Source: Candidatus Scatomorpha stercorigallinarum
GTDB lineage: Bacteria; Bacillota_A; Clostridia; Oscillospirales; Oscillospiraceae
Assembly (NCBI GenBank): GCA_018713375.1
Contig: DVOV01000096.1
Location: forward strand, 1 to 7,058
Length of the DNA: 7,058 nucleotides
Direction: 5' to 3'
The notes beneath the pieces were generated by a model. It was not told the DNA's origin. It worked only from the letters and a program-made list of their open reading frames with translations, and searched no databases. The position numbers and the translations under genes were made by a program. Positions 1-6,576 of the stretch are shown here, piece after piece. Within the stretch, counting starts at the first letter, position 1; each line of letters begins with the position of its first letter.

Positions 1-1501
1 CGCCGGAGAGCGTCACGCCGCGCTCGCCGACCATGGTGCCGTAGCCGTCGGCGAACTCGCTGATGGCCTCGTCCACGCAGGCGATGCCCGCCGCGCGGCG
101 TATTTCGGCCTCCTCCGCGCCCGGCCGGGCGGCGGAGATGTTCTCCGCTATCGTGCGGGAGAAGAGGAAGGGCTCCTGCAGCACGAGCCCGATATTCCGG
201 CGCAGGTAGGAGCGGTCAATGTCGCGTATGTCCACGCCGCCGACGCTTATCTCCCCCTGTCCCTCGCCGAGGTCGTAGAGCCGGTCGAGCAGGTGGACGA
301 GGGTGCTCTTCCCGCTGCCGGTGCCGCCGAGGATGGCGAAGGTGGAGCCGGCGGGGACGGTAAAGCTCACGTCGTGCAGCACCTCGCTGCCCTCGTAGCC
401 AAAGGTGACGTGCTTGAACTCAATGTCGCCCGTCATCGGCGGGGTGAGCTCCTGCCCCGTGGCGCCCTCGGGCTCGGAGTTGAGTATGTAGCCCACGCGG
501 TCTATCGACACGCCGGCCTTGCTCATCTCCGCGAGGACGCGCCCGAGGCTCCTTATCGGCCAGGCGAGGGAGGAGGAGTAGCTGACAAAGACGAGGAAGC
601 TGCCGAGAGTCAGGCCGCCGTTCACGGCTTCCACCACGCCGGCGATGATGGTGACGAACACCTGCGAGCTGGTGAGCAGCGTGCCGGAGGCCCAGAAGAG
701 GCTGAGCACCCGCCCGAGCCTGATCCACAGCTGCGAAAAGCCGTCGTTCTTCTCGTTGAATTTGCCGATCTCATAGATCTCCCGCCCGAAGGCGCGCACC
801 ACGCGCACGCCGGTGAGGTTTTCCTGCACCATGGTGGTCAGCTCGCCCTCGGCCTCGTCCGCCGCCTTGAAGCGGGAGGCGATGCGGCGGAAGAACACCC
901 AGGAGCTGAGCCCCGTTATGGGCACGAAGCAGAGCACGATCAGCGAGAGGCGCACGTTCATGGAGAACATGATGGAGAGGTAGAGCGCCATCAGAAACAG
1001 CGTCCTCGCCACCTCCACCAGCTGGTTGCAGACGAAGTTGCGTATGACCTCCACGTCGGAGGTGCAGCGCTGTATCATCTCGCCGGTCTGGTGGGCGGTG
1101 TGCCACTCGAAGGGCAGGGACTGTATGTGCCCGAAGAGCGCGTCGCGTATGCCCTTTACAAAGCCCTCGCTGCCCTTTGCCAGCGAGACGCGCTGGCCGT
1201 AGCCGCACACGGCGCGCAGCGCGGCGGACACGGTCACCGCCGCGGCGGCCAGCCACAGCGCGCGGCCCGGCTCGGCCCGGAGGTCGGCGAATCCCAGCGC
1301 ACCCAGCAGCCACGCGGGCAGGCGGGCGTCCTCGGCGCCGAGTATGGAATCCACCGTCACGCGGATGATCTGCGGTGTGAGGGCGTTGAAGGCCATGCCC
1401 AGCATGGCGAAGAGCAGCCCCAGCAGGAAGCAGCCCCAGACCGAGCGCACGAAGCGCCCAATGAGCGCGGCCTTGCCGCCTCTTGTAAGTTTAGTTTCCG
1501 T
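1..1501 (-). CDS. ABC exporter, fused permease-ATPase half-transporter (3' end cut off by window)
   Basis: This is an MsbA/LmrA-like type IV ABC exporter subunit in the cytoplasmic membrane. The first 500 codons are open in one frame. The N-terminal half is the transmembrane domain: the first hydrophobic helix is at about residues 22-38, followed by ALTPQIIR, and the family-typical VRVVRAFGRE segment is near residue 230. The ATPase domain starts near residue 355. It shows an aromatic A-loop (FGYEGSEV), Walker A GGTGSGKST (392-400, Lys398) and the Q-loop LVLQEPF (Gln442). The window ends inside the ABC signature (LSG...), so Walker B and the H-loop lie outside. The best start is ACG at 1501, 7 nt after a GGAGGG Shine-Dalgarno. 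An in-frame TTG at 1516 exists but has no ribosome site. A promoter, a short leader ORF and an intrinsic terminator precede the gene. Such half-transporters pair as dimers, and a partner gene may follow outside the window. Multidrug export is an inference from family and layout; the substrate cannot be read from sequence. Confidence 0.9.
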
Positions 1502-1508
1502 AGATATT

Positions 1509-1514
1509 CCCTCC
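1509..1514 (-). promoter_or_regulatory. Shine-Dalgarno GGAGGG for the ABC exporter, pointing at an ACG codon
   Basis: GGAGGG sits 7 nt upstream of ACG at 1501-1499 in the ABC frame, which then reads T(M)ETKLTRGGKAAL. No ATG, GTG or TTG lies at a suitable distance in that frame. The site immediately follows the U-tract of the terminator, so it is transcribed only on read-through. Confidence 0.7.
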
Positions 1515-1551
1515 AAAAGACACAAAAATGCACCGCCCAGGGGCGGTGCAT
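1515..1551 (-). terminator. Strong intrinsic terminator / putative attenuator before the ABC exporter
   Basis: The hairpin occupies 1528-1551. Ten base pairs (ATGCACCGCC pairing with GGCGGTGCAT) enclose a 4-nt CCTG loop, and one more C-G pair could close it further. It is followed on the minus strand by the U-rich tract TTTTGTGTCTTTT. It lies between the leader ORF stop and the ABC Shine-Dalgarno. It should stop transcripts started at the promoter at 1702-1730 unless antitermination occurs. It is also the only terminator seen after mreB, so it may end the upstream operon too. Confidence 0.85.
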
Positions 1552-1565
1552 GTAGATCCCAGAAC

Positions 1566-1578
1566 GCGCCAAAGGCGC
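1566..1578 (-). other. Small hairpin between leader stop and terminator
   Basis: GCGCC, a TTT loop and GGCGC form a perfect 5-bp stem starting 2 nt after the leader ORF stop codon. A ribosome at the leader stop would cover it. It could be a pause or anti-antiterminator element, but such short GC hairpins arise easily by chance in this base composition. Confidence 0.3.
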
Positions 1579-1580
1579 CC

Positions 1581-1655
1581 TCACTGGCATACAGGTATCG
1601 CCGCCGGGCTGGATATGGTCGCCGCGGACACGCCGCGCTTGCTGCTGTTGGCCAT
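1581..1655 (-). CDS. Putative 24-aa leader peptide upstream of the ABC exporter
   Basis: This short ORF starts with ATG at 1655-1653 and ends with TGA. It lies 8 nt after a perfect AAAGGAGG ribosome binding site and downstream of a near-consensus promoter. The peptide begins MANSSKRGVSAAT and ends with PAAIPVCQ. It has no membrane segment or recognised domain. It is rich in Ser and Ala and has no run of a single regulatory amino acid, so a classical amino-acid attenuator is unlikely. The stop codon is 29 nt before the terminator hairpin. This geometry resembles leader peptides such as bmrB, where ribosome stalling by antibiotics lets transcription continue into an ABC transporter. The translation signals are visible; the regulatory role is inferred. 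It could instead be an unrelated small protein. It lies in frame with a longer open stretch running back into mreB, but no sensible start exists there. Confidence 0.55.
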   Translation of the reverse strand: MANSSKRGVSAATISSPAAIPVCQ

Positions 1656-1663
1656 CCTGTACG

Positions 1664-1671
1664 CCTCCTTT
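1664..1671 (-). promoter_or_regulatory. Perfect Shine-Dalgarno AAAGGAGG of the leader ORF
   Basis: AAAGGAGG is followed by an 8-nt spacer (CGTACAGG) and ATG at 1655. It is the strongest ribosome binding site in the window, and its presence before a 24-codon ORF is the main argument that the ORF is translated. Confidence 0.7.
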
Positions 1672-1701
1672 CGGAAAAATATGCGTCTGCACGCAAAAAG
1701 T

Positions 1702-1730
1702 AATATACCCCAGTTACTTAACACTGTCAA
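1702..1730 (-). promoter_or_regulatory. Sigma-70/SigA promoter for leader and ABC exporter
   Basis: The -35 box is TTGACA (1730-1725, perfect). A 17-nt spacer follows, then the -10 box TATATT (1707-1702, one mismatch from TATAAT). The expected transcription start is near 1695, giving a leader RNA of about 180 nt before the ABC Shine-Dalgarno. The -35 box begins 8 nt after the mreB stop codon, in an AT-rich patch that stands out from its surroundings. Confidence 0.8.
1711..1726 (-). promoter_or_regulatory. Possible operator: inverted repeat within the promoter spacer
   Basis: CAGTGTTAAGTAACTG has outer arms CAGT and ACTG around 8 nt, and also contains GTTA-AG-TAAC. It fills the spacer between the -35 and -10 boxes, a common site for MarR- or TetR-type repressors of exporter genes. 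The dyad is imperfect in the centre and no regulator gene is in the window, so operator function is speculative. Confidence 0.3.
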
Positions 1731-1738
1731 GCCCCATT

Positions 1739-2770
1739 TCAGGCCCGCAGCTGCCTCTTGCGCGCAAAATTCACCATCCCGTCCGTCATGTCGTTCAGGG
1801 CGTGGAGCATCTTGCCCGCGCCGTAGGCCTGGCAGGATACGGGGTCGTCCACCACCAGCGTGCGGATGCCCGTGTCCTCCTCCACCAGCCGGTCGAAGCC
1901 GTAGAGCAGGCTGCCGCCGCCGGACATGATGATGCCGTTCTGCGAGATGTCGCTGACCAGCTCGGGCGGCGTGCGCTCCAGCACCAGGTGGATGCTCTCC
2001 AGTATCGCCTTCGCCGGCTCCATCAGCACGTCCACCAGCTCGGCGGAGCTGATCTGCACCATCTTCGGCAGGCCCGTCACCAGGTCGCGGCCCTTGACCT
2101 CCTCCAGGCCGATGTCCGGCTTCTGCACCAGGCAGCCGATGCTCATCTTCACTTCCTCGGCCGTCTTGGCGCCGATGAGCACGTTGTGCCGCCGGCGGAT
2201 ATAGCGCACGATGGCCTCGTCGAACTCGCCGCCGGCCACGCGGATGGACTCGCACTCCGCCACGCCGCCGAGGGAGACGACGGCAGTCTCCGTAGTGCCG
2301 CCGCCGATGTCTATCACCAGGTGGCCGTCCGGCTTGGAGACGTCCACGCCCGCGCCGGTGGCGGTGGCCACGGCGCTCTCCACCAGGTACACCTTGCGGG
2401 CGCCGGCCTCCACGGCCGCGTCGATCAGCGCGCGCTCCTCCACGCCGCTGATGCTCCCGGGGACGGTGAGCAGCACGCGCGGCTTGAAGAGGCTGAAGCT
2501 GGTCACGCGCCCGATGAGCTCGCGCAGCATGGCCACGGTCATGTCGTAGTCGGAGATGACGCCGTTGGCGATGGGGTGGATGGGCACGATGCTGGCCGGC
2601 GTGCGGCCCAGCATCTTCTGCGCCTCGCGCCCGACCTTCAGCAGCTTGCCGGTGTATTTGTCCACGGCCACGATGGTCGGCTCGCGCACCTGCACACCCT
2701 TGCCGCGCACGAAGAGCAGCACGTCGTTGGTGCCCATATCGATGGCGATGTCACGTTCAAAGATCAGCAT
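1739..2770 (-). CDS. mreB: MreB-family actin-like cell shape protein, divergent
   Basis: This is a bacterial actin homologue. MreB polymerises on the inner face of the membrane and positions the wall-elongation machinery. At 343 aa it has the usual family length. Visible nucleotide-binding motifs are phosphate-1 IDMGTNDVLLF (residues 10-20), phosphate-2 LVIDIGGGTTETAV (151-164), the linker region VESAVATATGAG (130-141) and the adenosine motif IMSGGGSLLYGFDRL (281-295). Several differ from canonical MreB: GTANT is GTNDV, EEPMAAAIGAG is ESAVATATGAG, and VPSGVT is VPGSIS. The ATG start has GGAGGG 8 nt upstream (2779-2784). It lies 48 nt downstream of comFC, with no convincing promoter between them, and appears to be the last gene of that operon. 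No mreC or mreD is adjacent, so this may be an Mbl/MreBH-like paralogue rather than the main MreB. Family assignment is firm; subtype is not. Confidence 0.92.
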   Translation of the reverse strand: MLIFERDIAIDMGTNDVLLFVRGKGVQVREPTIVAVDKYTGKLLKVGREAQKMLGRTPASIVPIHPIANGVISDYDMTVAMLRELIGRVTSFSLFKPRVLLTVPGSISGVEERALIDAAVEAGARKVYLVESAVATATGAGVDVSKPDGHLVIDIGGGTTETAVVSLGGVAECESIRVAGGEFDEAIVRYIRRRHNVLIGAKTAEEVKMSIGCLVQKPDIGLEEVKGRDLVTGLPKMVQISSAELVDVLMEPAKAILESIHLVLERTPPELVSDISQNGIIMSGGGSLLYGFDRLVEEDTGIRTLVVDDPVSCQAYGAGKMLHALNDMTDGMVNFARKRQLRA

Positions 2771-2818
2771 TGAATAAACCCTCCGAAAAGTATCTTAGAC
2801 GTCCGCGCCCGGCTTTAA

Positions 2819-3472
2819 TCAGGGCCGGCCCCTTGCGACCGCGGCGCAGACCACGCTCTCCGCCCCGGCGAGGCCGAGGACGCGCGCGCATTCTGAAACC
2901 GTGGCGCCGGTCGTTATGATATCGTCGATCAGGAGTATCCTGCGGCCGCGCACGAGCTCCTCGTCGGCGCACTCAAAGGCCCCGGATATGTTGGCCCGGC
3001 GCTGCTCGGCGCTGCCGGTGCCGGACTGTGGGGCGACGTTTACGACCTTCCTGAGCGTTTCCACCGCCACGTCGTCCAGCTCGAGGGCCGCGGCCATTGC
3101 GATGAGCATCGCCTGGTCGTAGCCGCGCTCGCGCAGCCGCTCGCTGGAGAGCGGTACCCAGGAGATGAGGTCGTACCTCCCCGCAAGGCGCTCGCGGATG
3201 CAGCCGGCCACGAGCCGGCCGAAGACGCCGGCATAGGCCGTGACGCCGTTGAACTTGTACCTCAGCAGCGCGTCGCGCACCGCGCCCTCGTAAAAGAGCG
3301 GGGCCACGCAGGCTTCCACGAAATCCGTCCCGTCGTTATATCCCTCCGGCGTGTAGGGCAGCGAGGCCGCGCAGCGGCCGCACATGCCGCTCTCGCCCCG
3401 TCGCAGCAGCCTGCGGCAGAAGGCGCAGCGCGGAGGGAACAGGATGTCGAGCAGGCTCTCTTTCAGGGACAT
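2819..3472 (-). CDS. comFC: ComF family protein (ComFC-like phosphoribosyltransferase)
   Basis: This 217-aa cytoplasmic protein belongs to the ComFC/GntX family, which takes part in natural DNA uptake where competence exists and is retained in many non-competent bacteria. The N-terminus has a four-cysteine zinc-binding site (Cys16, Cys19, Cys31, Cys34: CAFC...CGRC). The middle carries the family motif RERGYDQA (114-121). The C-terminus has the PRPP-binding loop ILLIDDIITTGAT (179-191) of type I phosphoribosyltransferases, with both acidic residues present. ATG at 3472 is the first possible start because an in-frame TGA lies two codons upstream. The ribosome site GGGGGTG with a 6-nt spacer is weaker than those of neighbouring genes. 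It starts 25 nt after the recD2 stop, so the two are almost certainly cotranscribed. The exact reaction is not settled for the family. Confidence 0.93.
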   Translation of the reverse strand: MSLKESLLDILFPPRCAFCRRLLRRGESGMCGRCAASLPYTPEGYNDGTDFVEACVAPLFYEGAVRDALLRYKFNGVTAYAGVFGRLVAGCIRERLAGRYDLISWVPLSSERLRERGYDQAMLIAMAAALELDDVAVETLRKVVNVAPQSGTGSAEQRRANISGAFECADEELVRGRRILLIDDIITTGATVSECARVLGLAGAESVVCAAVARGRP

Positions 3473-3497
3473 ACGTCACACCCCCAGGTATATCTCC

Positions 3498-5723
3498 TCA
3501 GGCGCCGGCGGCGAGGCGGGCGCGCAGCCCGCTGTAGCGCCGCGACTGCCTGTGGTCGTCTATCATCTGCAAGGCCGTTTCTTCGCGGCCGACGGCGATG
3601 AGCAGCTCCCGCGCGCGGGTGACGGCGGTGTAGAGCACCCCGCGGGTCATGAGCTGCGGCGCGCCGCGCCCCAGCGCGAGCACCACGGCGCGGTATTCGC
3701 TGCCCTGGCTCTTGTGGACGGTCATCGCCCAGGCGTGCTCCAACTCGGCGAGCTGGTCGAAGCCGCACTCGGCCACGCGGCCGTCGAAGTCGATCTGCAC
3801 GGCCTCTTTTTCCGCGTCCACGGCGCGTATATAGCCGATGTCGCCGTTATAGATGCCCGTGCCGCTCTCCGGCGGCAGGCCGTCCGAGCGCTGGCGCTTC
3901 CAGACCATGTCGTAGTTGTTGCGCACCTGCATCACGCGGTCGCCCTCGCGGAAAATGGCCTCGCCGAAGGCGCGCTCGCGCTTGTCTTTGGACGGTGGGT
4001 TGAGGGCGGACTGCAATATGCGGTTGAGCTCCACGCTGCCCAGCGCGCCCTTGCGCGTGGGCGTCAGCACCTGTATCTCCTCCGGCGGTATGCCCATCCG
4101 CCTGGGCAGCCGCTCGCAGCAGAGTTCCATGATGGTCTCCGCCGCCGCGCGCTCCTCTGCGCGCCGCAGGAAGAAGAAATCGCCGCTGTTTTCCCGCAGC
4201 TCCGGGTGCTCGCCGGCGATTATCATGTGCGCGTTGCGCACGATGCGACTGCCCTCGGCCTGGCGGAAGATCTCCGTCAGCCGCACGGAGGGCACCACGC
4301 CCGAGCGCAGTATGTCCGCGAAAACATTGCCCGGTCCCACGCTCGGGAGCTGGTCGGCGTCGCCCACCAGTATCAGCCGGCAGTCCGGCGGCAGGGCGGC
4401 CAGCAGGGCCTGCATAAGCGTTATGTCAACCATGGAGCACTCGTCGAGCACCACGGCGCCGCAGTCCAACGGGTCGTCCTCGTCTCTGGCGAACACTGTT
4501 TCCTCGCCCTCTCCGGAGAAGGCGGCGCCCAGCAGGCGGTGGAGGGTGGAGGCCTCGCGGCCGGTGAGCTCGGACATGCGTTTGGCTGCGCGGCCGGTGG
4601 GAGCGGTGAGCAGGGTCTCTATGCCCATGGCGTCGTACATGCTGAGTATGCCGCGCAGGGAGGTGGTCTTGCCAGTGCCGGGACCGCCGGTCAGGGCCAT
4701 GACACGGCATCTGGCGGCGAGGCTCAGGGCGGTCCTTTGCAGGGGGGCGTAGACGATGCCGCTTTCGGCCTCCACGCGCTCCACAAGCCGCCTTATCCGC
4801 TCGCTCTCCGCTTCGGGTTCGGAGGCCATGGCGCGCAGCCGCTCCGCGACGAAGGTCTCGGCCTCATAGAGCTCTGCGAGGTAGCAGGCGTCCCGCCCGG
4901 CGAGCGGGCTCCTGGTGATGACGCCGCGCTCTGCCAGCTCGGCGATCGCGGCGGAGACCAGCTCCGGCTCCGCGCCGATGAACTGCGAGGTGGCCGGCAC
5001 GAGCTTGTCCGCGGGGATGAAGCAGTGGCCGTTCCCTGCGTTGTGCCGAAGCTCGAAGATCACGGCAGCGCGGACCCTGTTCGGGTCGTCCACGCCGCAG
5101 CCGAGATCTATAGCCAGGCGGTCCGCCTCGGCGAAGCTGCCGCCTATATGCGGGGCGGCGAGTATGTACGGGTCCCCGCCCAGGACCTCCATGGCGTTCT
5201 CGCCGTAGAACTTGTAGAGCCGGACGGCCAGGAGCGGACGCAGGCCGTGGCCGCAGAGGAATTCCATGAGCCGCCTCAGCCCGGCCTGGCGGCGGAAGTC
5301 TGCGGATATCCTCCTGGCCTTGTCCAGGCTGATGCCGCGGATCTCCGCGAGCTTTTCGGGCTGGCTCTCTAGGACGTCCAGGGTCTTTTCACCGAACCTG
5401 TCCACGATGAGCGTGGCCGTGGCGGGTCCTATTCCCTTGACGGCGCGGCCGGCCAGGTAGGCGTAGATGGCCTCTGCCGTCCTGGGCAGGCTGCGCTCGG
5501 CATACTCGGCCTTGAACTGCCTGCCATGGTTCGGGTGGGTCATCCACTCCCCGAAGGCGTGCAGCTCCTCGCCCGCGCAGACGGAGGGCAGGGTGCCGAC
5601 CACGGTGGTCACCCCGCCATCCTGCGTATCCAGACGGATGACGGCGTAGCCGTTCTCCTCGTTAGCGTAGATAACGCTTATGACCCGGCCTGAGAGTTCG
5701 TTTTGTTCTTCGCGTTCGTCCAT
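3498..5723 (-). CDS. recD2: ATP-dependent RecD2-type DNA helicase
   Basis: This is an SF1B 5'-to-3' DNA helicase of the stand-alone RecD2 family, which works without RecBC in repair and at stalled replication forks. It has 741 aa from the chosen start, normal for the family. Order: N-terminal OB-like region (ELSGRVISVIY); helix-hairpin-helix repeats (VKGIGPATATLIVDRFG near 95-110 and a second around IRGISLDKARRI); Walker A GGPGTGKTT (346-354); Walker B VVLDECSMVD (424-433); motif III GDADQLPSVGPGNV (454-467); TEIFRQ (483-488); an SH3-like segment around NGDIGYIRAVD; TVHKSQGSE (668-676); and YTAVTRARE (698-706). All catalytic motifs are intact. ATG at 5723 is chosen over in-frame starts at 5831 and 5738, which lack ribosome sites; GGGGA lies just upstream of 5723. 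It overlaps the 3' end of the preceding small gene by 46 nt and is followed by comFC after 25 nt. Confidence 0.95.
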   Translation of the reverse strand: MDEREEQNELSGRVISVIYANEENGYAVIRLDTQDGGVTTVVGTLPSVCAGEELHAFGEWMTHPNHGRQFKAEYAERSLPRTAEAIYAYLAGRAVKGIGPATATLIVDRFGEKTLDVLESQPEKLAEIRGISLDKARRISADFRRQAGLRRLMEFLCGHGLRPLLAVRLYKFYGENAMEVLGGDPYILAAPHIGGSFAEADRLAIDLGCGVDDPNRVRAAVIFELRHNAGNGHCFIPADKLVPATSQFIGAEPELVSAAIAELAERGVITRSPLAGRDACYLAELYEAETFVAERLRAMASEPEAESERIRRLVERVEAESGIVYAPLQRTALSLAARCRVMALTGGPGTGKTTSLRGILSMYDAMGIETLLTAPTGRAAKRMSELTGREASTLHRLLGAAFSGEGEETVFARDEDDPLDCGAVVLDECSMVDITLMQALLAALPPDCRLILVGDADQLPSVGPGNVFADILRSGVVPSVRLTEIFRQAEGSRIVRNAHMIIAGEHPELRENSGDFFFLRRAEERAAAETIMELCCERLPRRMGIPPEEIQVLTPTRKGALGSVELNRILQSALNPPSKDKRERAFGEAIFREGDRVMQVRNNYDMVWKRQRSDGLPPESGTGIYNGDIGYIRAVDAEKEAVQIDFDGRVAECGFDQLAELEHAWAMTVHKSQGSEYRAVVLALGRGAPQLMTRGVLYTAVTRARELLIAVGREETALQMIDDHRQSRRYSGLRARLAAGA

Positions 5724-6034
5724 TCTTCCCCATCCCATCCGAGGCGGACGCAGTCCCAGCGCCTTGAGGCGAGCCGGGCCGTCTGCCTGGTCTCCTCGTC
5801 CATACCGCGGTCCTCGACCACAATAGGGCATTTGAGCGTGCCGTTTTCCCGCAGCCAGACCAGGGCGCAGAGCGTCTCCTCCAGCGCGGGCTCCGGGCCG
5901 CTTATGCGCAGCCGGAGCTCCAGCCGCGTGTTTCTGCCGCAGCGCACGGGCAGCAGCAGCGAACCCCTGAGCGACCAGAGGAACACCACCACGAGTCCCG
6001 CGGCGACGGCGCAGAGCAAGATTTTCCAGAACAA
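5678..6034 (-). CDS. Single-pass membrane protein of unknown function
   Basis: I do not recognise this 118-aa protein. Residues 4-20 (KILLCAVAAGLVVVFLW) form one hydrophobic segment or uncleaved signal anchor. A basic, strand-like stretch (TRLELRLRI, 36-44) and a short soluble domain with alternating hydrophobic residues follow, probably cytoplasmic. The stretch PIVVEDRGMDEETRQTA (70-86) faintly recalls the DDGS-type loop of family 2 glycosyltransferases, but the protein is far too short to be one. The start is TTG at 6034, supported by a strong GGAGGGGG site 7 nt upstream (6042-6049). It begins 45 nt after the COG2426 gene and overlaps recD2 by 46 nt at its end, so it is translated as part of that operon. 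The ribosome site and position favour a real gene; function is unknown. Confidence 0.75.
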   Translation of the reverse strand: MFWKILLCAVAAGLVVVFLWSLRGSLLLPVRCGRNTRLELRLRISGPEPALEETLCALVWLRENGTLKCPIVVEDRGMDEETRQTARLASRRWDCVRLGWDGEEWTNAKNKTNSQAGS

Positions 6035-6041
6035 CTCGCCA

Positions 6042-6049
6042 CCCCCTCC
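6042..6049 (-). promoter_or_regulatory. Shine-Dalgarno GGAGGGGG deciding a TTG start
   Basis: GGAGGGGG followed by the 7-nt spacer TGGCGAG places the ribosome on TTG at 6034-6032 of the small membrane protein. No ATG is available nearby in that frame, so this site is what supports the non-ATG start. Confidence 0.7.
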
Positions 6050-6079
6050 GTATATCCTATGGGGCGGCGGGCCTGTTTG

Positions 6080-6574
6080 TTAAGCAAAAACTGAAGTGAA
6101 GCCGTAGGTCAGGCCCGTGACCAGCACGCCCGCCAGCATGACGCCCAGCAGGATGGAGGGCAGAGCGTTGCGCAGGCGCATGTTCATGACGGCGGCGATG
6201 AGCGCGCCCGTCCAGGCGCCGGTCCCGGGCAGGGGAATGGCGACGAACAGCGTCAGCGCGAAGAACTGGAACCTGTGTATCCTGTCCCATTTTCCCTCGG
6301 CCTTGGCCTGCAGGCGCTCGGCGAGGCGGCCGAGCTTTTCGCTCTTTTTGGTCATCCACCTGAATATGGGCCGGATGAACAGAATGATGAACGGCACGGG
6401 CATCATGTTGCCGATTATGCTGATGCCCATGGCCTCCACGTGCGAGAGACCCAGGCCCACGCCTATGGGTATCGCGCCGCGCAGCTCTATGACCGGTATC
6501 ATGGAGATGATGAACGTAGCGAGGTATTTGCCGACGTCCGCGCCGGTTATGGCTTCTACGATAAAATCTGTCAT
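6080..6574 (-). CDS. COG2426 / Sm_multidrug_ex family small integral membrane protein
   Basis: This 164-aa, very hydrophobic protein belongs to the family named 'putative small multi-drug export protein' (COG2426, Pfam Sm_multidrug_ex). The name is historical and the substrate is not established. Family motifs are PVIELRGAIPIG (27-38) and the similar AIPLPGTGAWTGAL (112-125). They look like two related re-entrant or broken helices flanked by membrane segments at about 45-70 and 138-162, separated by a basic loop (RWMTKKSEKLGRLAERLQ). The start is ATG at 6574, with AAAGGTG 8 nt upstream. A TTG at 6580 is in frame but too close to that site. The ribosome site lies inside the last uvrA codons and the ATG is 2 nt after the uvrA stop (TGAACATG), implying translational coupling. 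Family call is strong, function weak. Confidence 0.88.
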   Translation of the reverse strand: MTDFIVEAITGADVGKYLATFIISMIPVIELRGAIPIGVGLGLSHVEAMGISIIGNMMPVPFIILFIRPIFRWMTKKSEKLGRLAERLQAKAEGKWDRIHRFQFFALTLFVAIPLPGTGAWTGALIAAVMNMRLRNALPSILLGVMLAGVLVTGLTYGFTSVFA

Positions 6575-6576
6575 GT

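Noticed and set aside
293..1555. Plus-strand ORF of 420 codons opposite the ABC exporter
   Set aside because: It is an antisense shadow of a clear ABC exporter frame, and the encoded sequence is compositionally biased without motifs.
1581..2255. A 224-codon minus-strand ORF ending at the leader ORF stop
   Set aside because: Most of it is an out-of-frame shadow of mreB. Only the last 24 codons have their own ribosome site and promoter, so only those are annotated.
1802..2773. Plus-strand ORF of 323 codons opposite mreB
   Set aside because: His/Ala/Gly-rich antisense shadow; MreB motifs are unambiguous on the other strand.
2771..2818. Possible promoter between comFC and mreB (TTAAAG ... TAAGAT)
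   Set aside because: The spacer would be only about 15 nt and both boxes are weak, so the gap is more simply an intra-operon spacer with the mreB ribosome site.
3384..5372. Long plus-strand ORF of 662 codons opposite recD2
   Set aside because: The translation is low in complexity, rich in His/Gly/Ala/Arg, with no domain. The minus strand carries an intact helicase with all motifs. Long antisense ORFs are expected in GC-rich coding DNA.
5743..5830. Glycosyltransferase-like loop in the small membrane protein
   Set aside because: Only a faint similarity to a DDGS-type motif in a 118-aa protein that lacks the rest of the fold.
5724..5831. N-terminal extension of RecD2 to upstream starts at 5738 or 5831
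   Set aside because: The added residues (MPYCGRGPRYGRG...) resemble no RecD2 N-terminus, there is no ribosome site, and they lie within the preceding gene.
6035..6079. GC-rich gap between the COG2426 gene and the small membrane protein as a terminator
   Set aside because: No stable hairpin followed by a U-tract could be found; it holds only the ribosome site.
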